Shown: positions 22,746 to 36,357 of the stretch, one piece after another
Position numbering within the stretch: position 1 is the stretch's first letter
How the letters are laid out: each line of letters starts with the position of its first letter
Source: Porogramme epimiltina
Lineage: Eukaryota; Basidiomycota; Agaricomycetes; Polyporales; Polyporaceae
Reading direction: 5' to 3'
NCBI GenBank assembly: GCA_900155495.1
Contig: FTLJ01000391.1
Location: forward strand, 17,946 to 81,945
DNA: 64,000 nucleotides
Program-made: the position numbers and the translations under genes
The notes under the pieces: model-generated
Seen by the model: only the letters and a program-made list of their open reading frames with translations
What the model was told of the DNA's origin: nothing
Database searches by the model: none

Positions 22746-24795
22746 TCAGGTAGTTGTTGCATAGATGGGCTGTGAAATGTTCCATACCTCGGATATGCGA
22801 CTTTCAAAACCCTCCCCTCTGTTCATGGATTGGCCGTTCTCCCTGTGAAAGAGAGAATACCCTAATGGTAAAGATATTTGATTATTTTCGCTTTCTGCAA
22901 CGCTCGATTGTCTTGTATTGAGTCTGAGCGGCCTTGAGATAACCTCTACCTGTGAAATTTACACACACTCACGCAGACATAACGGATACAGCGTAAACTG
23001 ATCACACCTCTATCAGTGTAGGGCATATCGTGGTAGATAAGGAGGTTCTTACACTTCGTTGCGGGATAGGATATTCCAATGTAAATGAAATTTTCTGGTT
23101 GTAGATAGGCCTATGTAAAAGGAGACATCAGCGCCAGGTACAGAACTTTATGTGCTACTTACGAAAAAGAGTGAGAAGAAGCTGAACATTCTACTAGGTT
23201 GTTAGATTTGCTACAAATGTTGTAATGGAAGTGTCGTTACGTCGTAATCATCCCTAAGAAATCACATTCAGGTGTGAAGGAAATAGGCTGTTAGGATGAA
23301 CGCACCGGTGTTGATCGTGTACATTATCATGACATCAATGAGAGAGTCTGTCCTATAGTCCGGTGAGGGGCAGTATCCTGGAATATACGAACAACTCACC
23401 CCTTGAACCCGGTCCGACTGTGATGGAGCGCATAAACCAAGATCAATACCAGCATGATATCTAGAATCACAGTGATTGTGAATGCGGCTGAGATGAGCCA
23501 CTATGAATAAAGTAAATGATATGATTACAGCGAAGTAGGTGTTAAAAAGTAGGTGTACCGTCTTCCCGATGAACTTAGTGAAGAATTCGACAACAAACCT
23601 AGAGTATCATGGGTGTGAGATATTATACCACTGACAGGAGATCTGAGCCTAATAACTTACGTGTCTGCAGTAGCAGCTGAGGTTCTTGTTAGGGTATTTA
23701 TAACATTGATCGACAGATTACTCACCTGCAAGGAGGCCTGAAAAATGGACGAGGAAGACATGGCATGATTAGACTAGTCGTGCTGAGATACGTCGCTGTG
23801 TATACCTAGCTGTAGTATACACAAGGGGACCTAATATGATGTTAGCAAGGGTTAAAATGGAAGGTGGAAATATATGTTCGCACGCAAGCTAATACGATGA
23901 TCCTGTATCTCCCTCCAACTTCTCCTCGTGTCAGTCGTGATGGTGTCTGTAACGAGGGCAGCCCACTCACGGAGATATACACGGCGAGAGAAGAAACTGA
24001 AGAATAATCAGATAACGTTCTGGAGGATCTTATAAACTCCACCTTTGACAGATTGAAATCGTCAAGCCCTTCGAGGCTTTGTTATCAGAAATGTCATGAT
24101 GCTGCAACGAAGTGTCTCACAGCTATCAAAGGGAAACACTTGGTCCCAAGCATTAGCGCATACCCAGCATAGAATGATCAAGCTTTACATCAATTGACCT
24201 TTGCACGAATAAGTAACGAAACAGGGATGGTGTGGAGAAAGGTGGGCTATTTAACGCACCAATGGCCTTTAAGGAGACGCTGAGGGTGGAAATAGCTTGA
24301 TACAAGATAGTAATAGCTGGTTTTCCCATGGTAAACCAAATTGATACCGACCCCAGCATAACACTGGGCTTACTCAGCTTGAACGATGAGAATGGATGTC
24401 ACAACATCCAGGGATCTGAGAAGCTCCCTTAGCATAGAATATAGAACGACTTGCTAGCGGACACTATTTACACTACAATCACTACCTGTTGTTTGGAATA
24501 TAGAAGATCAATTTGAGTTGTGGGGATATAGGAAAATAACTTACGTAAAGTTTCAACACAAGTGAGTCATTGGGGTACATACGCATGTAGCGATAAGATT
24601 GATGTAGAGTTACTCCGTGCAATCTTTTGGCAATAAACTGGTGCGTGGGTTGAAAACCTATGAGGGAAATTACATCACTCACAAGAGGCTTATGAATGTC
24701 CCTATGAGCACGGCTCCGAACGTGTCGTCCAAGGGGGGTATCTTTATGAAAGGGGTAGGGAAAATAGCTTCGCTCGAGTTTGTTGGGGGGTCCAT
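22746..24795 (-). CDS. DUF6534 family membrane protein, copy 3
   Basis: Start ATG at 24795 gives MDPPTNSSEAIFPTPFIKI then PLDDTFGAVLIGTFISLL (TM1), with donor GTGAGT. Exon 2 near 24620-24540 reads LHGVTLHQSYRYMRMYPNDS. TSYYYLVSSYFHPQRLLKGH is near 24335-24275. SAAFTITVILDIMLVLILVY followed by RTGFKG is near 23495-23395. RTDSLIDVMIMYTINTGAF lies within 23268-23360. YLQPENFIYIGISYPATK is near 23105-23050. The tail LNTRQSSVAESENN ends at TGA 22746. All landmarks are in order and frames join at GT-AG sites, so the gene looks intact. Seven TMs are expected; function is unknown. Confidence 0.75.
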
Positions 24796-26003
24796 ATTGA
24801 CAAATGGAGTGGGGGGCCATTCCTTGGAGCCAAAGGTCTTTATACATGTACCAGTACATCATAGTATCATAGCCCCTTGTTTTCTATCTTAGCTTACACA
24901 TCTTCCCACCACCGTAACAGAGCAGACGCGAAGCGTACGGTTTACGATGCCCTCTTCTCTCATCCTTCAGGCCTGATAGCAGATACTTGAAGTAGCCACT
25001 ATTACGTAGATGACACCTAGATAAGGCATAACCTATCCTCAATGGTCTCTCTTGGAGTAATTTATTGGGACGATGCGGTGACAGGAAAACAAACCTGCTG
25101 TTGACATCAACATGGAAGTACAAAATTTCTGAGAGATTGATTCCACGAGGATGTTCTAAACGTTATCTGCGACAGGAAAGATAGGTTAAATCATAACTTT
25201 AGTAATAATGTGATGGACTCATCATGATATGTGACGCACAGGTACTTCAGAAGAATAGAACGACTGAGACAGGCTTTTTTGACAGCTTCGACACCTTTTC
25301 CATTCCCCGGTGCCTCACACCCATCCCCTCCCTTTGATAAACCGTTGATTCATCAGCGAAGCCATTACAACCGGTACTTATACCAACTATTCCTCCCTAT
25401 TTCGCGCTATTTCCTGCTCACATGCAGAAAATAGTACGAAATAGGGCAAAATAGCCAGAATTAGTTGTCAAAAGTGGCACTTGTAACAGTGACCTTTTAC
25501 TGATGGCCTTGTTTACTTGACGTGTAGGTGATAGCTAATTTTTTGGAGCGCTACTTGAAACCGCGGGCCATTAACATCGTTTGAGCCCTGCTATTCATGT
25601 ACAATTGTTCTACAACAGTCATGTAAATGATACTGCGCTCGAATATCGTGCGATAGAATACTACTTGTGGCATTTTGGACATCCACGTGTCTCTTTAATC
25701 TCAGTATCTCCCATTTGAGATGGATCGTTCAACCCACTGTACATATATGCTACTGGAGGGGACTGGTGCCTTCTATCGAGGTTCATACTGAGCTCACTGA
25801 CTGTCAAGCTTGGTGGTGTTCAACGATGGACCGACCGCCCGGAACGAACACACTTGTATACCAGATGTTACAGCCCGTATGCCATAATATAAAAGTACAC
25901 ACAGTTGAAACGTACACCTGAGAGTGCTATAAGGCATGCACCGTCGACATGTCAACTACAATCACCAAGATTCAAAAGTTAGGGAACCTCCTCAGACCCA
26001 TGA
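24796..26003. other. Intergenic, nothing recognised
   Basis: Low coding signal and many stops on both strands; no motif, RNA or repeat seen. Confidence 0.5.
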
Positions 26004-28244
26004 TCACTCCGCCTCTTCGATCGCGCACACTGTTCCGGGGCGCGAGATGTCGGCCCTCTTCCCCTCCTCCAGCACTATACCCTGATCCTTCTCTCTCTCC
26101 TCGTTCTGTTGCAGGGCCCAGCGCTCGTCCATATCCTTTCGCATTGGCACCTCGCGTAGGAGAAGGCACGAAAGCAGACCCGCGCCGCACACCCCGATCA
26201 TCACACGCCACACCATCTTCATGGCGAGTGCGAACGCGTGGCGTACCTCCTGTTTGAGCGGGTCATGAAGGCTGCTAATCGTCGGGATGACCGCGTATGC
26301 AATCTCGACGCCCTCCGGGAAGAGCGCGAGGAAATTTTCAGGGAGGTGTTTCTGGAGGACGTTCTGTATAATCGTGCCCCCGACTGCGATACCGAACGTC
26401 TGGGGTAGCGGGACCTGCGATCAGCAAACTTTCCCACAAAATATGAGGGCCGAGCCCGGAGGCCGTTGAGAATACGGAGCCTTGATGCGGTGGGGACCCA
26501 CCTGTGCGAAGCGACGTAGGAAGATGTGAAAAGCGAGCGCGTGCGCGTTGTTTGAGATGGGCATTGGTGCCAAAATTGGAAATTGGGTGGCGACCCAGAT
26601 AATTCCAACACCAAACGCAGGGAGAACCTGGATGGCGAGGAACTTTGCGCGAGTGCTGTGCTCGTCGACAGTTGATAGAGCCGCAAAGCCCGCCACGCTC
26701 AGGATCCAGCCGATATAATTTTGTGGCAGGTAGCGGTTGAATGCCTTCGTGGACTGCCCCATGATTATTGCTGCGACGGGGAGGGTGAGAGTTAACGGAA
26801 ATATGTCAACTCCTGAGAGTATCGGAGATGCTTCTTGAACGGCCTGAAAGTACACAGGAAGATAGACTAGAACATGTCAAAGTGTCGCCCAGCATCTTTA
26901 TATCCAGTTGACTCACATATTGAACACAGTGAAACTATTCCATGGAAGAAAGTTCCCAAATATCTTCCCGAAAAAATAAGTATTAACACGTTATATGTAC
27001 ATATACCGCAAACGTACCCGCCAAATGTCGTTCGACTCGTGAAGAAGTGCTCTGGAACCTGTTGGAATCAAATACTGTAATGATATATTGATATTAGATC
27101 GCCAACGTACAGTATTTCCTGCCCACATCCTTTCGTAAACGAAGAAAGCCAAGATCCCCCCACTTCCAACAATCAAAGGGGGGATTACGTGTGTGGAGTC
27201 CCAGGAGAACTGGATTCCCCCCCAAGTCATGCCGATGAGGACTGAAAGGGCGCTAGTGACCATAATCAGGATCCCTCTGAGATCTATCCCGTCAGCACAC
27301 TATCCGAAGGCGATGACAGATACATCTCACATCCAGTCCATGCGTGCCATTGTCTTCTTAAACTGGAATTCTGGCGTGTGGACTCGCAGGAATATTGATG
27401 CCAAGATAAATGCTATGGCACAAAGCGGAAGGTTGAGAAAGAAGAGCCACCTCCATTGCCCGGAGTTGGCAAAGGCACCGCCGACGGGTGGCCCTATTGC
27501 GCTACAGAGCAAATATTAACCCCATAATTGTACTCTGATAACCCACAACTTACCACCCAATCGCCCACACACTGTGAAAGAGACAAGATTGAGTCTAGGG
27601 ACGCTAAGAAACCACAACAGGAAACGCTTACGAGGCTATTAGCGCTTGAAACTTTCCACGCTCCGGGAGAGGTACCATGTCTGCATAAATGATTTCAGTA
27701 ATCGCGAGACAGCCACCGCCTCCGAACCCTTGGACAGCTAATACATCGTCAGTAAAATTGGGATTGTACACTTGTGCACGGAATAATACACTTGCCTCGC
27801 CCAGCGATGAGCATGTTCATGCTCTGAGCTCCCCCGCAAATCGCAGATCCCATACCGAACACTGATATGAATCCCAAGAGCGTCGGCTTTCGTCCAAAAC
27901 CCGAGGCCAGGTCGCCAACCAGGGGGATAATGGCTGTAGAGGCGATGGTGTAAGCGCTACCTGCCCATATGAAATCTGTGCCGTGAAGGTGCCCTGCAAT
28001 TGTCGGTAATGCGGTGGATATTGCTAGCTATAATCACGCGTGAGACACACTCGAATGTAGAGGACAGTGTACGACTTACGACATCCAGCACAGAAAGCAA
28101 GTCTACAGTGATGTTGGATACATAGACCATCCAAAAGTTGAGCCCCCGCTTATAAACCGACTTCAACCTGTCGTCTTCTGGAGTGGGCGTCGTGCTAAGC
28201 AAATCGTTGGTGGTCGGGAATATGTGAATGAGGTTGGAACGCAC
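26004..28244 (-). CDS. MFS drug:H+ antiporter, DHA2-like (MFS2)
   Basis: Nine or so exons. ATG at 28244 starts MRSNLIHIFPTTNDLL, and TM1 is FWMVYVSNITVDLLSVLDV. Then ISTALPTIAGHLHGTDF and motif A as VGDLASGFGRKPTLLGF are followed by GGGCLAITEIIYADMVPL, PPVGGAFANSGQWRWLFF and GMTWGGIQFSWDSTHV. The second half has VYLPVYFQAVQEASPILSGV, WVATQFPILAPMPISNNAHA and TFGIAVGGTIIQNVL. The cytosolic tail is REVPMRKDMDERWAL, ending CAIEEAE at 26004. Overall about 550 residues with 14 expected TMs. It lies on the same strand as, but 15 kb from, the PKS. The segment around 27000-27110 is the least certain exon model. It could export a local metabolite or be unrelated. Confidence 0.8.
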
Positions 28245-28261
28245 TCGTAGTCGCCTGTCAT

Positions 28262-30045
28262 GACGACCTGATACTCTGGTGGAGTGGAGAGTTGGATGAG
28301 AGAAAGAAACTATGCAAGCTCCTGGCCACGCCCCGGCCGCGCAACCACGACAGGAACCTGTGTGACGGACTCAGCGTGGGCAACAAACTACGGGGCTCAC
28401 ATGGGATTACAATATCAGAAGACGAAGACCCGGAAGCACATGCCCTTCCCGCATCCCGATATTGATAATAACCCTGCAATTTGGGGAATGGACGGAGGAC
28501 CGTTATCGGAGAGTTCTCTTCCCGTACTGTCACTCACAAGCTTAGGAGTGTATGATAATAGTGGAGTGCCTCGGCGGAGGAAGCCCGTCTGACCACAGAG
28601 TGTGATATGATCCTTGCCTTTCCATCGACTGCACAGGCCCGCCTCCGAGGGAAGGCACCCGAGGCAGTATACCTACCATTGTGGCACCCCTCAAGCCTGT
28701 GGGCTACGTAGACGGAACTGGCAATATCAGCGTTTCTCCCTGGTCAATATGGAGGTCCTACTGCCAAAATGAGGAGAAGCTTAGCTCCTTTTAGGGGCGA
28801 CACTCTACTCGGGGAAGCCATGCGGTACTGATATGCACCGCTACGGGAACAAATCGAGAGCCCGCCTCGCCGATAGAAGAATTCAGGTATACAGATGTGT
28901 AGAAGTCTCCGAGAACGCCGGCAAGCCGAGGGCATAGATCTGGCGTGCCTTCAAACCTTCACTTGGTCGCATCGTTCCGGCAATGCATATCCAGCTACTT
29001 TAATGATTAGTACACATTGAATGGCTCCACAATGACTGCGGGCGGAGAGAGGGCCCCCTCCTCGAACTGGCGAGCAGCATCGACACCCCACTCCATTGTA
29101 GCTTACCTCACGCCATCGAGAGTGCCGAATAGCTGTGTGGATAGAAGGCCCCTACGCGAGAAGTTAGGTCACAGGCATGGTCGCGTCAACATGAGGTAGA
29201 AATACCAAACTCACCTATCACGACTGGCATACAGATAGTTCCATAGTATCTGCTGAGGCGTAAGATGTCGCAGCGTTGCTGCTAAAGCAAGTGCGCTCCA
29301 ATTGCCCCTTCGGCCTGAGGCCTGAGGCCTGATGACGTGAGTATTTTTAGCCATCACTGGCTGATTGAGCCTTCTTTGCATAATGTGGTAGCTCACGCCG
29401 GATCGTGTTGCACTGTGCACGATTCTAACCTTGGTGTGACCGGACCAATCTTTCAGGGAGATATCATAGTTCAATTCAAGCACTATGGAGTCGCATCCGA
29501 CTCATGGCGCCATATGCGTGCCTGGGCTGGACCTATATGACGTCATTGAGTCTGGCAGTAGGATAGGCGCGCGATACTGCGTTGCGGCAGCTTGCCATCC
29601 ATCGCCACGCCTCTCTGTCCTTATTGCGGAACTACAGGACCCGTATCTCCACTGAAGCTTCCAGCATGACAGATGCCATCGTCGCAGATACTGAGACCTC
29701 TCCGAAGCTGATGGAGACCGTTTGTATCAGCTGCCAAGGTGCTGTACATGTCAATAAGGCACTTGGTCCTCCACTTCCACCACAGGAAACCTCGGGGGGT
29801 GGATGCCGGTGAGTCCCTACATATCTAGCAAACATGGAAATGTCCTGCGAGTCACTTCTTTAATAATGGAAGCTTCGATAACTGCCCCTGTTCCGCCTCC
29901 CCCGAATTCGTTGGATTTGTGGGAGTGTGATGTGATGCTTGCGGACGTGCATCATACATGTCTTCGGGCTGTTTATCACTACCAATGCTGATATTGTATA
30001 ATAGGATGGATCGTGGGGCTTTTCTCATGACAGTACCTTTCTACC
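28262..30045. other. Intergenic, nothing recognised
   Basis: Short open frames only (for example 29582-29812) and none matches a known family. Near 29317-29336 GGCCTGA is repeated three times. Contains the promoters of MFS2 and of DUF6534 copy 4. Confidence 0.5.
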
Positions 30046-32194
30046 ATGAGCGGACTCCTCTACTTCCACATTGCGCTGGACGACACCTTTGGGGCGATGA
30101 TTGTTGCCGGATTCTCGAGCACTGTGTGGGTACATCCAACATCGAGGCCGTTCCTCCAGTCCTAATCTCAGCCTATCAGCCTCTATGGCACGGTGCTGCA
30201 CCAGTCCTACAGATACGCCCGCGCACATTCCACCGATGACCTACTTATACGCATCCTTGTACGTCCACCCCTTGTGCCCACACATAAGTACAAATACTGA
30301 GTTTGTTCACGATAAGGTATCTACAATCTTGTGGGTGTCCTGAGCTCGCACACTCTGTTTGGACTACGTTTAAAGCACACCCAGTGCATTTCAGACGTGG
30401 GAGATGGTTCTCATAATTCATACAAGGTATGTCCGGCTCGAGTCTCCGCAAGATACAATGGAGTGATGTGGTCCATAGTTACATATTCCTAATCAAGAAT
30501 TTCGTCAACATTGCGAAGTTGGGAAAACCAGTCTGGTACTCTTTTCCGTATGCATGTACAGGTAGTACGTGCTCAACAATCTTTTCAGGTCACTTCAGGT
30601 ATCGTCGTATTCTGAACAAGGTGTAAAAGGCTAATTCCCTCTTCCAAGCTTATCTACCTTTGCGGAGTACGTACGCTAATCAGTAATCCATAATCTCCCT
30701 TCCTTCAGCCTCATCTCATACTACTCAGGCTGGCGCTACTATCACTGCTCAAATGTATGTCTCTCTTCTCTCTCTTCTTACCTTAACTGAAATATCTTCG
30801 CTAGTTTCTTCGCTTGTCGAGTGGCAAAGAGTGGGATTTCCCTTGATGTTTCCGTACAATTTGTCCTTACAACCCAGCAGTGTCCGCCAAGTACAGGGCA
30901 GCGGCTGCAGTGACAGTGAGTCTGTTATCAACCGCTTCGGCATGAGCCTGACGACACACGTAGGCTCTGCTCTTCTCCGCCAAACTAGGTGATAAAACCC
31001 AAGAAATCTTGCTATCGTTGAGTAACTGACTGACTCCGCGGGACTGTAGGAATCAGTGTTCGTGAGTGAACTCATATCACACGCCAGACAGTTGCTCACC
31101 GCATCGGGAAGTAATAACAATCAAAGCGTACGTTACAAAGCTCGTAAAACGTGCCTTAACATCAACTTCCTGCCGTCTGTTATAGGTTTACATCTGATAA
31201 TTTGGATTTCTTGCTACATGATCTGGTAAGGAATGATGCATGTACAGATGTAGAAGCATTTAGGTTCACATTTTACCTAGTCACTAGTTGCATCATCCTC
31301 TAGTGTGGGGCTGCTTGCAGACCTCGTTCTCACTATCTCCCTTCTCAGTGTGTTGCGTCGCAGCAGCGGGAAGTGTACTGTGTATGAAACCACTGGCGCC
31401 CCTCAGCATCGACTTAACTGACATGGGATTCAGTAAAAAAGAGACCGGGCTCGATAAGTTCATGATCTATGTTGTAAACACAGGCCAGTGATATTGTGTT
31501 AGCTGCGATGCCGGACACTAACGTTCACTCAGGCGTCATTATTGTGTTAGTTTTATGGACACTTTGACGACTGCACACAAACTTATCTGCAAAATCTAGC
31601 ATCGGGGATTTGCTAACCCTAATTCTTGTAAGCCGCATAACTCTTCACATCTATACCAGTTCAACATGCACCTCTAGGTATGCGCCCTCCCAAATACACT
31701 GTGGTGGACTATTCCGAGCATGTGTACGACTCGACGTGAGTACTCAATGCCTATTTTATTATAGTAGTGATTAAGCGTATTATTTAGTGTGCGCGAACAC
31801 CCTCTTCAGCGTGTCCGTCTCTCCTCTCGATTCATTTGTTTTCGAGCAACACTGACGGGGCACGCACAGCCTGAATTCGCGCAGGTTCTACGTCGCACAG
31901 GAGCGCTGTATGCTCAACGCCACCACACTCGGCCGACATGCCATCACACGCGCTCACCGTCTCGCGACGATCGAGCGATGGAACCTCCCTATAGTACGTC
32001 TTCGTCTTGCAGAGAGTCTCAAAAAGTGCGCCACTAACAGGTGTCCCAACGGGACACGCAACGTTTCTCAGGTGGCGGAGGAAGCACCGCCAGATATCAT
32101 AGACATAAAGGTCACCACAGAAGTCGAAGGCGAGGCCGAAGGCACATCAAGCGTGGAAGGCTGTGCTACTAAGATACATCTCGAGTCTGCTTAG
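30046..32194 (+). CDS. DUF6534 family membrane protein, copy 4
   Basis: ATG at 30046 gives MSGLLYFHIALDDTFGAMIV, a clear family N-terminus. The donor GTGGGT near 30126 joins SSTV to LYGTVLHQSYRYARAHST near 30183. VVHSYIFLIKNFVNIAKLGK lies near 30470-30530. FSGHFRYRRIL is near 30590-30615. FSVCCVAAAGSVLCMKPL is near 31335-31395, and DMGFSKKETGLDKFMIYVVN at about 31420-31477 is the RTGF/TD...INTG block, with an unusual MGFSKKETG variant. VRANTLFS is near 31788 and LNATTLGRH near 31915. The tail IIDIKVTTEVEGEAEG ends at 32192-32194. It appears intact apart from the divergent RTGF block. Function is unknown. Confidence 0.75.
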
Positions 32195-32639
32195 CACAAC
32201 GCGGTGAATGGCGAGCGGCGGCTTTGTTGGGTGGTGTCGAGTGGCTTATGAGCCTCAACGATTACGTATATATTTATTCATTCTGCAAGGCAGGTTCTCG
32301 AGATGCTAGCTAGTCTTACGGTATACAATTCTGGAGGCAACAAAGAGTCTGTGTCTTGTGCGCCAAGATGAAGTACCACTACGTCCTGAAACCGAGCGAG
32401 TCAGACTCTGGAATGATACATAACAGTGAGGTATTGAGATAAAATTTATATTTGTACACGTATTAGCAAAAGCGGGCGTGCCGACCATGTCCGAGGAACT
32501 GGTAAGTCAAACAGTAAAACGAGAACTACATACAAGAAAGCGTGTCCATAAAAGTAAATGTTAGCGCGGGAATAGTGCCTCATGCGATGCGCTCAGCCGA
32601 AAGGCATCCCAGCCACTTCTAAGCAGTGCCTACAGGGCC

Positions 32640-33251
32640 GCATTATATAATGTTTGTAATGCAGAAGCATATCTACATCAGTAACAAAAATGATCGGTAC
32701 ATCATAACCACACCTCGCCTCGCCATTAAGATTGGGAGAGGCCGCAGGGTGCGTTCGGGCGCCGGGACAGCCCATCGTTCGTCCATGTCGGAGCTCAATC
32801 TCCGCATGAAGGACAGGAGAGCACGCCCACGACGGATACGCCTATCGTGATGTACCACGGGCCGCACGCCGCGCGCGCGCAAATGCCTGCCGCACCACTG
32901 TCCTCAGCAGGCATGCCAAGCCAGGTATCTCCGGGATCAAATTTCAAAGTTGGAGCGCAGGCAGTCTCGGCGCCCTACTGGGTGCACGTGCGTCGACGTC
33001 GGTCAGCTCCAGCAGCAGGTCGGGCTGCAGCACTGTTCAAGACCACCGTCTCACCGATTTCGACGCCGAATGTTTGCGGCGGAGGAGGAGAGGGGGTCAT
33101 CGGGGTCTGCAATAGGTAGAAGGCAGAGGAGGGGTGCACCTGAGGCCTGTAAGAGGTGCAGCACAAAGGTGTCGAAGACAAGCGCGTGGGGGCCGCCAGT
33201 GACGGGTAGTGCGACCTTGGGGTGTGTGACGCACGTTTCCCATCTCTTCAT
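32640..33251 (-). pseudogene. MFS transporter C-terminal relic 1
   Basis: Minus-strand pieces in several frames match the last two exons of MFS2: KVALPVTGGPHALVFDTFVL (compare MFS2 PILAPMPISNNAHALAFHIF), then QTFGVEIGETVVLN, then LSSDMDERWAVPAPERT (compare MRKDMDERWAL). Stops and frameshifts interrupt the sequence and the N-terminal two thirds is missing. A dead fragment. Confidence 0.7.
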
Positions 33252-33600
33252 GCGACTTGTTTTCTACTGAGACAGCGTTTAGGCCGAGACAGATGCGACT
33301 TTGGAGGTATTAGAGTATAGGCATCAAGACCTAATGGCCGCGGCGCTCGACGCTTGTTGGGCTTCCGCCAGAAGTCAGAATAAGCGCTAGCGCCTGGTCA
33401 CATGACTGCTTACAGGCTTCGATTTTGCTTATATCGTACGTCCTACGCAGGTGTGGGACGGTAGCAACCAACGGCTTCATGCCTGATGGCGTGTAGTATG
33501 TAGAATCCGGTGCGTATAGTTGTAGGTACCCTCAAGAATATGCTTCCCTCCCTAACTATCATCTACTTGTGATACGTCATTAGTCAGCGCTTTGGCGCGC
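33252..33600. other. Intergenic, nothing recognised
   Basis: No feature seen. Confidence 0.4.
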
Positions 33601-34167
33601 TGAAGAACTGAGGTCCGGGAGACTGTCGGCCGCTCCTGCGCCGCTCGACATACTTATGGAAGGCAATGATTGGATCCCGCTTGAGCGTTTCGTTGCCAAT
33701 ATTGGACAGTAGGATGTTCAAACAGTATTTATTGCTCCCGACGCGATCCCTCGTGGTGATGCCGGTACTAACACCCCCGTTACACGCACCGGCTCCGTGT
33801 CCGATCTCCCCGATTTAGATGCGAACGCAAAGATCATTGCGGTTTTGCAGCGTCATTCAATGCTAGCCGTCCTTCCTCTCCTCTGCTACATCAACGTTAG
33901 TCTTAATGATTCTTGCATATGCCCTCATGGTGGGTCAGTAGCTTTACGCCCACTGATAACAAGACTTGCAATCGCGTGCAGGCTTATCCCGACCAACCGG
34001 ACGTTGCGCCCTCTCGGGTACCCTAGATCATTGCCACCGGTGGCTCCGTCTCCGGTGGAGAGTTCTGTGAACTCAATGTGGGTCTATATCCGTATACACC
34101 TCGGCGTCCACCACGTAGGCATAGCTCCTCCTTCCCGCGTAGGTTCCTCTGACCACTTCCGACCTCA

Positions 34168-36191
34168 TGGCCGTCGTTCAACCTGCTCAATTCCTGGGAG
34201 GACTGTTGCTGGAGCTCATGTTCTCGTGTATGTGAGTACCTAGAATCTGAAAATAAACTGCTTTTGTGCGGCTGTTTACGCCTGATCTTCACCAAGGTTA
34301 TATGGAATAACTACCCTGCAAGCCTTCATATATTACCAGACATATCCCGATGATCAGAATTTGTTGAAGTTCTCGGTGCGTAGTTACCCCGTACGTGGGT
34401 CGTATGTACATACAGTTCTCAAGCATAGCCCCAGGTCGCTATCATCTGGTATGTAAAGGAGCACAGGTCACCAAACGCTGTTACAATCTGGAGACAGGCT
34501 TCTGGAGACAGCGCAGACTGCGGCATGCATGAAATATGTATACGCATATCTGATCAACGGGTTTGGCAACTATGAAAAGCTGCTTGAGGTCGATCCGTAT
34601 GTTTCTAGACTTCTATCATATTGTTGAGCTGAATACTCAGTGTCCCCTTAGTGGAGTTGGTGTGGGTGTTGCTTCGATCAAATCTCCAGCTAGTACACTA
34701 ATGGTAGAGGGCATTCTAGGCATATGTCTTACTTTCAGTAAGTCATTGTGCTAGAGTAGCTCTATATCCAAGCTAAATGACGCTCTCACTATAAGGTACT
34801 CGTCTCACTGTGCGCACAAAGGTAAATTGTCTTTTACGTAGTGTTTCCTTCTGTTATCTGAACGATGGTCTATACAGCTACTACATCCGGAGGATTTGGA
34901 TCAGTATGCCCTCAAGCTGTTTCGCCATAAGTCTCATATGCTGATTGAGTTGTAGTGAGCAGGAACTCTCTTCTTTTTACTTCCATTTTGGTATGTTTTC
35001 ACTCCGAAGTGGAGCTTTGTGCTGTGATTGACATTCCTGGACACTCCAGGTAGCAGTGAATCTAGTGCGAATCGGTAAGCTTTTCACTCAAAATCTATAT
35101 GATTAACTTTATCTGAAACCAGTTCGGATCTCACAGGGTTTGGCTTTGGTGAATAAGCTTCCGCAGTCTCGTAACATGACCATACGACACTCATCGCTAC
35201 TTTTACCCAGGGTCCACTGTACTCTGCTACATCTTTGGAAACTGGGAGACATTGCAAGATTCTAGAGCTGCGCTGGTAAGGATACACGTAAATCTTAATT
35301 CTTACCCCCTACTTAGGAATCTTCGAAACTTTCTTAGATCACCGTCAGCGGCTCTCTTGGCTGCGGAGCACTTGCTGACCTCCTCGTACCCCTCATACTC
35401 ACGTTCTATCTGAAGTTCCGAGGAGCGGAGTACCACGAGTATGATGTTGTCCGTGTTGCCCCTGTGGGAGCGCGCTAACCCAAGTCGCAGGTCTTCGGCT
35501 AGCATGATCAACCGGATCCTAGTCTACGCTGTACATACCGGCGCACTCACCGGGTACGTTTTCTCGACGATATACCCTGACGTTATCTCAAGCTATCTTC
35601 TCAGAGCCGTATCTTTGTCTGCTCTACTATTGGTGCGTAATATTTTCATAATCATAGTGACAGATATCGTAATGACACAACACTAGTTTGTGTTTAAGAA
35701 GGGCAGCCTCGACTTTCTCGGACTCGTCTCCATTCAGGTCAAGCGTAGGTTTGCTCTACCACCCGCCCATATGTGCCGCTGCCTATGCTAACTTCCCTAG
35801 TGTATGCCAATTCCTTCCTCGGTTCTCTGAACACTAGGGGTTACATGCGGAATGGTGGCTCCCGTACCTTCGACAGTAGTGCTTGCACTCGTTGCGGGGC
35901 AAGATCTCACTTGGTATTCAAGTCAACTGTAAGGTTTGTTATGTGCGCTAGCATCACGTGACTCATGGATAGATCATTCTCAGACCCGGCCGCCCTTGTT
36001 TGTAGGCGTTTCGCATAGCACAACAATAGAGACAACTCCACCTGTATGTGTTCGCTGCACGGAAATATCTTGCGAAAGAAGACTGATTCGAATACACTCT
36101 ATCACAGGACGTCCTCGAGATGAATTCTATGGGAGGTGCGAAGGGAGAGGGTTTGGGAGAGCCAAGAAGAGGGAGCGAATACGCAGCATGA
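34168..36191 (+). CDS. DUF6534 family membrane protein, copy 5 (duplicate A)
   Basis: ATG at 34168 gives MAVVQPAQFLGGLLLELMFS, exon end at 34231 (GTGAGT). Next come GITTLQAFIYYQTYPDDQ near 34305-34360, LETAQTAACMKYVYAYLI near 34505-34555, and ITVSGSLGCGALADLLVPLI followed by LTFYLKFRGAEYHEY near 35340-35440. SSASMINRILVYAVHTGALT is near 35497-35550, and VYANSFLGSLNTRGYMRNGG near 35800-35860. The final exon DVLEMNSMGGAKGEGL stops at TGA 36189-36191. The last exon and its phase-0 junction after ETTPP are shared with duplicate B, which supports real coding. The middle helix region (34620-34920) is hard to model in both copies, so an inactivating change there is possible. INTG is replaced by VHTG and RTGF by KFRG, marking a distinct subfamily. 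Confidence 0.7.
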
Positions 36192-36357
36192 TACGATACG
36201 TGTTATACCCCTACTCCTACGTTTGGTCGATCCTCTTGCAGCCTGAGGGTGCTGAGGGGGCTGAATACCGGAGAATGCCCCATACCCATAACCAGACAGC
36301 ACGAACATGTACCGTGCACCTACAACTATATTAGATCGCTACCGATGAATGCAAGGC

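Noticed and set aside
29577..29813. Small ORF MTDAIVADTETSPKLMET as a gene
   Set aside because: No signal peptide, no paralogue in the window and no supporting splice structure.
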